Below are positions 1 to 5,307 of a stretch of DNA of 8,655 nt, in pieces; the stretch's first letter is position 1; the number at the start of each line of letters is the position of its first letter. The notes under the pieces are model-generated. The model searched no databases. It saw nothing but the letters and a program-made list of their open reading frames with translations, and was not told where the DNA came from. Source of the stretch: Actinomycetes bacterium (lineage in GTDB: Bacteria; Actinomycetota; Thermoleophilia; Gaiellales; Gaiellaceae); the NCBI GenBank assembly GCA_025350775.1, contig JANXXF010000412.1, forward strand, positions 1 through 8,655, given 5' to 3'. Both the position numbers and the translations under genes were made by a program.

Positions 1-329
1 CGGGTGGCGGCGCGGCGGGCGGCGTGGTGGGCGGTGGCGCGGCGGGCGGCGGCGCGGCGGGTGGCGTGACGGCCGACCGGGCCGACGTCCGGCTGCGCTT
101 GCGCACGACCGCGCCCGGCTGCTTCTACGTCGTCTTCTTCGAGCGGGAGCTGCGGGCGCGCATCGAGGCGCTGCCCGAGGTGGCGTCGCTCGCGCTGGAG
201 TGGGACGGCGCCTGGGACTGGACGCCCGACGAGATCGCCCCGGCTGCGCGCGAGGCGCTCGCCGAGCGCCGCCGCCGGCTGCTCGCCGTGCTGCCCGGGT
301 CGCCTCCAGCGCGGCCCGGCACGGGCTAG
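1..329 (+). CDS. MIP18/DUF59-type Fe-S assembly-like protein, 3' part only
   Basis: The frame is open to the left edge, so this is the C-terminal part of a longer protein; the in-frame GTG at 24 lies inside a Gly/Ala repeat and is unlikely to be the true start. After the repeat the sequence reads VRLRLRTTAPGC, then a helix and PEVASLALEWDGAWDWTPDEI, ending with an Arg-rich helix. This is the pattern of the second half of MIP18/DUF59 (SufT or PaaD-like) domains: a strand, the T-x-x-x-C motif with its conserved Cys, a helix, a V-x-V strand and a W-(S/T)-P-(D/E) segment. Such proteins help assemble or deliver iron-sulfur clusters. The expected N-terminal D-P-E and D-L-G-L-V motifs would be upstream of the window. 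The gene ends in TAG, 12 bases before the next gene on the same strand. The family call is by eye from half a domain; the partner pathway cannot be told. Confidence 0.6.
   Translation, partial: GGGAAGGVVGGGAAGGGAAGGVTADRADVRLRLRTTAPGCFYVVFFERELRARIEALPEVASLALEWDGAWDWTPDEIAPAAREALAERRRRLLAVLPGSPPARPGTG
3..68 (+). repeat. Gly/Ala-coding imperfect tandem repeat
   Basis: The core GGCGCGGCGGGCGGC occurs at 9-23 and 36-50, and once more at 51-65 with one changed base. GTG or GGT codons separate the copies. In the DUF59 frame it codes only Gly, Ala and Val, in the pattern G-G-G-A-A-G-G. It is a flexible low-complexity insert just ahead of the strand that leads to the T-x-x-x-C motif. Copy number may vary between strains and could be misassembled. 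Confidence 0.75.
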
Positions 330-341
330 CCTGCGGGGACG

Positions 342-759
342 ATGCCCGGCGCCGAGGCGACGACCGATGCCGCCGACGCACCGCCGTGGCGTGCACTCGG
401 CCTCGGCTCCCATCCGGCGACGCTCGCCACCCACGTGCTCGACCTTTCGCCGGGCGCCGGGATCGCCCTCGACGACCGTGACCTGCGGTACGTGCTGGCG
501 GACGGCCCGCTCCTCTCGAGTCCTGGCTGGGCCGGGGTTCCGGCAAGCGGGACGACGATCGCCGACCTCTCGTCGGGGGTCGCCCCGCTGTTCCTGCCGT
601 ACTATCGCGCTGCGCTCGCGGGCGAGTCCGGGGCGCTCGAGCTCTTACTCGAAGCGCCGGCCTCGGGGTCGTCGCCGCTGCCGACGGGCCAGGGGCGAGC
701 ACTCGTCGGCGCCGGTCATCACGGGCTCGTGGCAGACGCCGGACGAGACGCCTGCCTAG
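342..759 (+). pseudogene. Short PAS-like sensor protein with an apparent +1 frameshift
   Basis: The start is ATG 342, preceded by GCGGGGAC, a plausible ribosome binding site. Residues about 40-107 look like the first half of a PAS domain: ALDDRDLRYVLADGPLL, a Gly-Trp turn, then FLPYYRAALAGESGALEL, typical of PAS_4-type sensors. The original frame then runs without a stop to 2063, but only as antisense of three other genes. From about 691 the +1 frame looks coding instead: 21 of its last 22 codons end in G or C, against 14 of 22 in the original frame, and it stops at TAG 757-759, sharing CTAG with the stop of the facing gene. Removing one G from the GGGG at 692-695 gives one 138-residue ORF. 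Even then the usual second half of a PAS domain (the P-L-x-D-x-x-G strand and D-v-T end) is not recognisable, so this may be a decayed remnant. No kinase or output domain follows. The ligand is unknown. Confidence 0.55.
756..759. other. Shared CTAG stop of two convergent genes
   Basis: The palindrome CTAG supplies TAG for the plus-strand PAS-like frame (757-759) and TAG for the minus-strand PPOX gene (756-758). The two genes meet tail to tail with no spacer and no visible terminator hairpin. This layout supports the +1 frame as the native end of the PAS-like gene. Confidence 0.6.
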
Positions 760-1214
760 GCGTCAGTCATGCGGGTGCGGTAGTCCCAGGAGAACAGCTC
801 GACCGGGTCGAGCCGGAGGACGACCTCCGGCGACGTGCGTGCGAGCAGCCGGCGGGCGAACCCGCCGTCGGTGCCGCCGAGATAGCGGCGCAGAAGCAAC
901 CTCAGGGTCTCCAGGCCTTCATCCGGCGTCACCGTTACCTCGGCGCGGCCGCGGACGCCGTGGTACGGCATGCCCTCGCCCGCGACCTCGAACGCGCAAC
1001 GGCCCGCCGCCTCGAGCGCCTGCACCACAGAGGCGCTGCGCTGCGTCGCACACAGCAGCACGTCGTCGCTGCGGACGAACCAGAGCGAGAGCACGGTCGG
1101 CCACCCCGACGGTGTCACCGTGGCGAGCCGGATCGGTATGACTGCGCTGTCGAGGAACTCGGCGACGCGGCCGGCGTCCCAGGGGCCGCTGAGCCTGACG
1201 GTGGAGAGTGGCAG
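756..1214 (-). CDS. PPOX-class split-barrel flavin- or F420-binding protein
   Basis: This is a small protein of the pyridoxamine 5'-phosphate oxidase-like superfamily, which forms split-barrel dimers binding FMN, F420 or related cofactors. Visible hallmarks are IRLATVTPSGWPTVLSLWF (first two strands), LLCATQRSASVVQALE (cofactor-side loop and helix) and CAFEVAGEGMPYHGVRGRAE (central strands with the P-Y-x-G-V-R-G motif). The first ordinary start in frame is GTG 1118, but that would remove the first strand. Family-like sequence continues upstream to about 1208, and all but four of the 35 codons from 1223 to 1119 end in G or C. The only start-like codon there is CTG 1214, used here as a tentative start (152 residues). 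The preceding gene's TAG at 1224-1226 is in the same frame, 9 bases before that CTG. The gene is the last of a three-gene minus-strand unit, and its stop overlaps the facing PAS-like gene. Substrate and exact cofactor are unknown. Confidence 0.7.
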   Translation of the reverse strand: MPLSTVRLSGPWDAGRVAEFLDSAVIPIRLATVTPSGWPTVLSLWFVRSDDVLLCATQRSASVVQALEAAGRCAFEVAGEGMPYHGVRGRAEVTVTPDEGLETLRLLLRRYLGGTDGGFARRLLARTSPEVVLRLDPVELFSWDYRTRMTDA

Positions 1215-1223
1215 CGGCGGAGC

Positions 1224-2438
1224 CTAGCGGGCGAGCGCGCCGACGACGGCAGTGGCGGCCCGCCGTCCCGTCGCCAGCGCGGCGTTGAGTGTCGGGCCCT
1301 GCAGGTGGTCGCCGCAGGCGAAGATGCCGCTGTCGAGGCGCGGTGCGCGCAGGTGTGGCTGCACGACTGGCAGCGCGTGCGGAATGTGCAGCGCCTGGAC
1401 GAGCCGCCAGTCGGTGACTACGGCGCCGTACCAGCCGGCGAGCTGTCGGCGCACGTCGGCCTCGGTGGCGGTGCCGGACGGGCCGATGACGGAGGCCGAG
1501 ACGAGCGCCCGCCCGGGCGGCGCTACGCCACCGGCGAGCGCGCTCGCCACGTGGAGGTTGGTGACAGGGCCGCCGCGCGTCCCGTCGAGCACGAGGATCG
1601 GCTTGTGCACCGGCGCTACGGGTGCGTCGAACGAGAAACAGGTGACGGAGCGCCACGCGCGCGGCTCGACCTCGGGGAGCAGCCCCGTCGTGGCGACGAC
1701 GACCGCACGCGCCTCCAGCCGCTCTCCGCTCGCGAGCACGACTGCGCCGGGCTTGACTGCGGCGACGCGGGCGCCGAGGCGGATCGCCCCGGCCGGAAGC
1801 CTGGCTGCGAGCTGGTCGCTCAGGGCCCCCATGCCCCGGGCGGGCACCGCCGTCGCGCCGGTCGCGAACATCCGGAAGACGAAGTCGAGCATGCGGCTCG
1901 AGGTCTCGAGCTCGTGCTCCAGGAAGATCCCGGCCAGGAACGGCCGGAGAAACGTCTGCTGCACGGCGGGCGAGAAGCCGAGCTCGTTGAGCCGCTCGGC
2001 AGTCGTCGTCTCGGGCCGGGCAAACAGCTCGGGCAGCGTGCCCTGCAGCGCCTCGCGCCGTAGCCGCAGCACGCGGGCGATGTCACCGGGCCGCCCGGCG
2101 GGGGCAAGGAGCCCGACGAGCGCGGCGAGCGGGCGGCGAAACGGGTCGGCGACGATCGTGAAGCGATCGCCGCGCCTGCAGAGCGCGCCGGGAACGAACC
2201 GTCGCAGGTCGAGCTCGGCGTAGTCGAACGCGGCGCGGGCCTCCGGGTAGGCGGTGAGCAGCACCTGGAAGCCGCGGTCGATCAGGAAGCCGTCGATCTC
2301 GTCGGTGCGGACGCGCCCGCCGACGGCGTCGGCCGCTTCGAGCACGAGCGGCTCGAGCCCGCGGACGCGGAGCTCGACGGCGCAGCGGAGGCCGGCCATG
2401 CCCGCCCCGACCACGATCACGTCGCGGCGCTCGCTCAC
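1224..2438 (-). CDS. FAD-dependent amine-oxidase/phytoene-desaturase-like oxidoreductase
   Basis: This 404-residue cytosolic flavoprotein belongs to the NAD(P)/FAD-dependent oxidoreductase group near amine oxidases and phytoene-desaturase-like proteins. The N-terminus carries the dinucleotide fold DVIVVGAGMAG (residues 6-16, G-x-G-x-x-G), the ribose-binding Glu about 34 and the GGRVRT motif (40-45). DGFLIDRGFQVLLTAYPEA follows, typical of this subgroup. The C-terminus has GIFACGDHLQGPTLNAALATG (about 371-391), the second FAD-contacting motif with Gly-Asp. Length fits a complete protein. The start is GTG 2438, which overlaps the TGA of the upstream epimerase gene by four bases (GTGA), so the long open frame above 2438 is only a shadow of that gene. 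The two are probably translationally coupled. The substrate is not deducible; carotenoid or other isoprenoid oxidation is one possibility, but no carotenoid synthesis gene is present. Confidence 0.85.
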   Translation of the reverse strand: MSERRDVIVVGAGMAGLRCAVELRVRGLEPLVLEAADAVGGRVRTDEIDGFLIDRGFQVLLTAYPEARAAFDYAELDLRRFVPGALCRRGDRFTIVADPFRRPLAALVGLLAPAGRPGDIARVLRLRREALQGTLPELFARPETTTAERLNELGFSPAVQQTFLRPFLAGIFLEHELETSSRMLDFVFRMFATGATAVPARGMGALSDQLAARLPAGAIRLGARVAAVKPGAVVLASGERLEARAVVVATTGLLPEVEPRAWRSVTCFSFDAPVAPVHKPILVLDGTRGGPVTNLHVASALAGGVAPPGRALVSASVIGPSGTATEADVRRQLAGWYGAVVTDWRLVQALHIPHALPVVQPHLRAPRLDSGIFACGDHLQGPTLNAALATGRRAATAVVGALAR

Positions 2439-3810
2439 CGGCCGAGCTCGCGCCGCAGTGCCGACTCGAGGTCGGGCGCGAGGAAGGAGAAGCCGCTCTC
2501 GCCGAGCCGGCGAGGCAGCACGCGCTGCGAGCCGAGCAGCGTGGCGCGGCCCATCTCGCCGAAGGCAGCAGCCACCGCGGGCGCCGGCAGTGGCAGCAGC
2601 GCGGGCCGGCGCAGGACGCGCCCGAGGGTGCGCGCAAGCTCGCGGTTGCGGACAGGGCCGGGCGCGACGACAGTGACGGGGCCGCTCAGCTCGTCGTGCT
2701 GCAGCAGGTGATGGAGGGCGCCGACGGCATCGTCGAGGCCGATCCAGCTCACCCACTGGCGGCCGTTGCCGACGGGGCCGCCGACGCCGGCGAGGAATGA
2801 CGGCAGCAGCTTCGCGAGGGCGCCGCCGCGGGGCGAGAGGACGACACCGAGGCGGGCGACGGCGACGCGCGGGGCTGCGGTCGCGGCGCCCGTGGCGCCG
2901 ACAGCGGCCGCCTCCCAGCCGGCGCACACCTCGGCCAGGAAGCCGGCGCCTGCTGCGCTCGCCTCGTCGAGCTCCTCGTCGGCGCGGTCGCCGTAGAAGC
3001 CGATCGCGGACGCGGAGATCAGGGTGCGAGGCGGCTGTGGCAGCGCGGCGAGGGCCGTGACGAGGGCGCGCGTGCCGCCGCTACGGCTCGCCGTGATCCG
3101 CTCCTTCACCGCGGGCGACCAGCGCTGTGCGATCGGCTCGCCGGCGAGGTGGACGACCGCGTCGAGCCGGTCGAGGGCGGCCACGCCGGCGACCTCCCAG
3201 CCGGGCGCTTCCGCGGTGCCGTGCGCCCGATCGGCACGACCTCGTGGCCGCCCGTGGTGAGGAACGGGACGAGCGCCGAGCCGACGAGGCCGGACGCGCC
3301 GGTGACACCTATCCGGAGGCGCGGCCGGTCGGCGTAGGCGGCGTGGCGGGAGAGGTCGTCACGGGTGCGCACGTGGCGGAACGCGAACATCCGCTCCAGC
3401 GTCCGCCGGGCGATCGGCCCGCCGAGCGTCGCCCCGAGCAGGCCGCCCGGCAGCGAGTAGGCGATCGAGTCCTCGAGGGTGCAGGCGTTGTCGCCGTCGG
3501 GCTCGACGGTGTGCGTGTGCTGCCACGCGGCGAACGGCCCGGACTCCTGCGTGTCGACGAAGCGCCGGCCCGGCTCGTAGCCCGAGTGGACGGCGACCCA
3601 GCGCTGCCGGGCCGGCCCCTTGCGGATCTCCAGCACGAGCCGTGCCCCGTCCTCGACGCCGCTGCCGCTGCGCTCGACGACGCGGACGCGATCCCACGGC
3701 GGCGACAGCCGCTCGAATGCGCCGGGGCGCGTGTGCCACGCGAACGCAGCGGCGGCCGGCACGTCGAGGCGGCTGCGCAGGACGAAGTGGCTGCGGGGGC
3801 TAGTGTCCAA
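2435..3810 (-). CDS. SRPBCC-TIGR01777 epimerase/SDR fusion, split by a frameshift
   Basis: Residues 1-155 are an SRPBCC (START-like) ligand-binding domain: FAWHTRPGAFERLSPPWDRV, then RRFVDTQESGPFAAWQHTHT and a final FAFRHVRTRDDL. From residue 166 a Rossmann domain starts, RIGVTGASGLVG (G-x-x-G-x-x-G at 171-177), the N-terminus of the TIGR01777/YfcH atypical SDR family. This frame holds to about IGR at residue 196 (3223). The rest lies one base out of phase, from about 3220 down: GWEVAGVAALDRLDAVVHLAGE, SASAIGFYGDRADEELDE, GRQWVSWIGLDDAVGALHHLL and a standard C-terminus. Adding one base near 3215-3228 restores a 458-residue protein, the usual fused architecture. The cause could be a sequencing deletion or a real mutation. 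The start is TTG 3810, the only one that fits the domain; a CATAAT box lies just upstream. It is first in a minus-strand unit and overlaps the FAD gene by GTGA. TIGR01777 proteins are predicted NAD(P)-dependent epimerases or reductases; the substrate is unknown. Confidence 0.8.
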
Positions 3811-3820
3811 GAGTTGTCCG

Positions 3821-3826
3821 ATTATG
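3821..3826 (-). promoter_or_regulatory. Possible -10 box (CATAAT) for the epimerase-FAD-PPOX unit
   Basis: CATAAT on the minus strand matches TATAAT at five of six bases and stands out in GC-rich surroundings. It lies 10 bases before TTG 3810, which would give a transcript with only a few untranslated bases. No good -35 box was found at normal spacing, so this is tentative. Confidence 0.35.
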
Positions 3827-3831
3827 CGGTA

Positions 3832-3843
3832 GGGGCAGGCCCC
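3832..3843. repeat. Short inverted repeat GGGGC-AG-GCCCC
   Basis: Perfect 5-bp arms with a 2-bp centre, just upstream (minus sense) of the CATAAT box and next to the 17-bp tandem repeats. It could be an operator, but so short a GC palindrome can arise by chance in DNA of this composition. Confidence 0.3.
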
Positions 3844-3844
3844 C

Positions 3845-3895
3845 GGCGTGCAGCTACCGCTGGCGTGCAGCTATCGCCGGCGGGCCGCTACCGCC
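3845..3895. repeat. Three 17-bp tandem direct repeats in the divergent promoter region
   Basis: Units lie at 3845-3861, 3862-3878 and 3879-3895. The consensus is GGCGTGCAGCTACCGCC, and each unit differs from it at no more than two positions. They sit between the divergent SRPBCC-epimerase gene and the Nudix gene. A 17-bp period is not a codon multiple, so the repeat is not a coding one. Iterated binding sites for a regulator of one or both operons are a reasonable reading, but nothing here identifies the protein. Confidence 0.7.
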
Positions 3896-3898
3896 GGC
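3876..3898. promoter_or_regulatory. Perfect 8-bp hairpin, GCCGGCGG / CCGCCGGC
   Basis: The arms at 3876-3883 and 3891-3898 are exact inverted complements around the 7-base loop GCCGCTA. The hairpin spans the end of tandem unit 2, all of unit 3 and three bases beyond. No T-run follows on either strand, so it is not a classical terminator. It may be an operator, or an upstream structure that insulates the divergent promoters. Confidence 0.45.
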
Positions 3899-3969
3899 AG
3901 CACGTCCTCGACCCGGCCCGCGATCTCCCCGGGCGAGCACAGCAGCCCGCTCCTGTCCCGCTGGCCTTC

Positions 3970-3984
3970 TACGATGTCCCGGTG
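3970..3984 (+). promoter_or_regulatory. Possible leaderless promoter: TACGAT followed by GTG start
   Basis: TACGAT at 3970-3975 fits the actinobacterial -10 pattern TA-N3-T. It ends six bases before GTG 3982, the spacing expected if transcription begins at the start codon. No Shine-Dalgarno sequence is visible before this GTG, which agrees with a leaderless mRNA. No clear -35 box was found. Confidence 0.4.
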
Positions 3985-4548
3985 CACCGTCCGTTCCCGT
4001 CCGTCGCGCAGCTCGCCCAGGCTCTCGCGCCGCGTCCGCACCCGCGCACAGCAGGTGCCGCGCTCGAAGCGGCGGTGATGGTGCTGCTGCACGCCGAAGC
4101 GCTGTTGCTCGTCCGCCGGCAGGTGTTCGAGAGTGACAGATGGTCGGGGCACATGGGCCTCCCCGGCGGCCGACACGATCCCGGCGACGAGACCCTGCTG
4201 CACACCGCCCTGCGCGAGACGCGCGAGGAGCTCGGCTTCGATGTGCTTGGGCACGGACGCATCCTCGGCGCACTCGGCACCTATGTCGGCGCCCACCGCG
4301 CCAGTGGCGACACCAACATCGCCGTGTTCGTCGCCGAGCTGCAGGTGCGGCCACCGCTCGAGCTCTCGCACGAGATCGCGAGCGCCTACTGGATCGAGCT
4401 GCCGCGGCTGTTGCTGGCGCACGGCACGGCGGCTGTCCCCGAGAAGGCCGAGCCGGTGCCCGCGTACGTGCCGGAGCACGAGGGCGAGGAGCTCGTCGTC
4501 TGGGGCATCACCTACGGCATCCTCGAGCGTCTGCGCGACGTCGCGTGA
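3982..4548 (+). CDS. Nudix hydrolase, CoA-pyrophosphatase (NudL/YeaB-like) type
   Basis: This 188-residue protein has a clear Nudix domain. Residues about 40-62 read LLLVRRQ..RWSGHMGLPGG, the segment preceding the Nudix box in CoA-pyrophosphatase-like members. The box follows, GGRHDPGDETLLHTALRETR then EELG (about 62-85), with metal-binding Glu 79, 82 and 83. One extra residue between the first Gly and the first Glu, compared with MutT, is normal for this subgroup. The family hydrolyses nucleoside diphosphates linked to another moiety, here possibly CoA or related nucleotides. The start was set at GTG 3982 because of the TACGAT box; GTG 3865 is also in frame but lies in the 17-bp repeats. The longer open frame upstream is antisense of the epimerase gene. 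The stop overlaps the next gene's GTG by four bases, so it is probably co-translated with the glycosylase. Confidence 0.85.
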   Translation: MHRPFPSVAQLAQALAPRPHPRTAGAALEAAVMVLLHAEALLLVRRQVFESDRWSGHMGLPGGRHDPGDETLLHTALRETREELGFDVLGHGRILGALGTYVGAHRASGDTNIAVFVAELQVRPPLELSHEIASAYWIELPRLLLAHGTAAVPEKAEPVPAYVPEHEGEELVVWGITYGILERLRDVA

Positions 4549-5300
4549 GGGACGGCCCGGCGGCAGTGGGCGGCCCGGCGACCCCTGGCGACCAGGCCGC
4601 CGCTGGCCCCGCCGTCGCTCCGCTGCCCGAGGGCCTCGCCGTCGGCCCGGACGGCCGCGCGCGCTGCTCCTGGGGCTGCTCGACCGAGGACTACCGCGCC
4701 TACCACGACGCCGAGTGGGGTTTCCCTGTCACGGACGACCGCCGGCTCTTCGAGAAGCTCTGCCTCGAGGGCTTCCAGGCGGGGCTCTCCTGGCTGACGA
4801 TCCTGCGCAAGCGCGAGGCGTTCCGCAGCGTCTTCGCCGGCTTCGACTTCCGTGTGCTGGCCGGCTGGGGCGAGCGCGACGTCGACCGGCTCGTCCTGGA
4901 CGCGGCGATCGTGCGTCATCGCGGCAAGATCGCCTCCGTCCTCAACAACGCGCAGCGCGCCGGCGAGCTCGTCGCCGAGCACGGCTCGCTCGCCGGCTAC
5001 CTCTGGCAGTGGGAGCCGACCCCGGCCGACCGCCCGGCACGCATCACCCGGGAGGAGTTGTTGCGGCTGCCGAAGTCGCCCGCCTCGACCGCGCTCTCGA
5101 AGGATCTCAAGCGGCGCGGCTGGTCGTTCGTGGGGCCGACGACGATGTACGCGCTGATGCAGGCGATGGGCCTCGTCAACGACCACGTCGAGGGCTGCTG
5201 CGTGCGCCCGGCCGCCGAGCACGCGCGGGCCGCACTGGTGCGACCCACCGTCGTGCCGCCCACTCCGGCGCCCGTGCCCGCGTCCGTGCCGCCCGCCTGA
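4545..5300 (+). CDS. tag: DNA-3-methyladenine glycosylase I
   Basis: This 251-residue base-excision repair enzyme removes 3-methyladenine from alkylated DNA. It aligns by eye with E. coli Tag: RCSWG (zinc Cys41), DYRAYHDAEWG (zinc His54 and the base-stacking Tyr residues), CLEGFQAGLSW (pocket Glu75 and Trp83), IVRHRGKI, TALSKDLKRRGWSFVGPTTM and GLVNDHVEGCC (zinc His214 and Cys218). All four zinc ligands and the pocket Glu and Trp are present, so it should be active. The start is GTG 4545, overlapping the Nudix TGA as GTGA; GTG 4566 is an alternative. The first 37 residues and the last 30 are Pro/Ala-rich and outside the usual E. coli domain. The gene ends seven bases before the convergent transporter gene, with no clear terminator between them. 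Confidence 0.95.
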   Translation: MRDGPAAVGGPATPGDQAAAGPAVAPLPEGLAVGPDGRARCSWGCSTEDYRAYHDAEWGFPVTDDRRLFEKLCLEGFQAGLSWLTILRKREAFRSVFAGFDFRVLAGWGERDVDRLVLDAAIVRHRGKIASVLNNAQRAGELVAEHGSLAGYLWQWEPTPADRPARITREELLRLPKSPASTALSKDLKRRGWSFVGPTTMYALMQAMGLVNDHVEGCCVRPAAEHARAALVRPTVVPPTPAPVPASVPPA

Positions 5301-5307
5301 CCCCGGC

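Noticed and set aside
342..2063. A 573-codon open frame on the plus strand
   Set aside because: Beyond about 690 it is antisense to the PPOX and FAD genes, shows no family motifs and is Arg/Glu/Gly-rich as expected of a GC-rich shadow. Only its first part is taken as a gene.
2439..2927. N-terminal extension of the FAD oxidoreductase frame to 2927
   Set aside because: The region is the C-terminus of the epimerase in another frame, and the extension is Arg/Ala-rich with no motif. GTG 2438 directly precedes the Rossmann fold.
3845..3895. Tandem repeats as a CRISPR array
   Set aside because: The units are contiguous with no spacers and are only 17 bp long; no cas gene is near.
3127..3981. Upstream extension of the Nudix frame to 3127
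   Set aside because: It is antisense to the conserved SRPBCC-epimerase gene and then runs through non-coding tandem repeats; no domain is visible.
5301..5307. Terminator between the convergent tag and transporter genes
   Set aside because: Only seven bases separate the stops, and no stem followed by a T-run was found on either strand.
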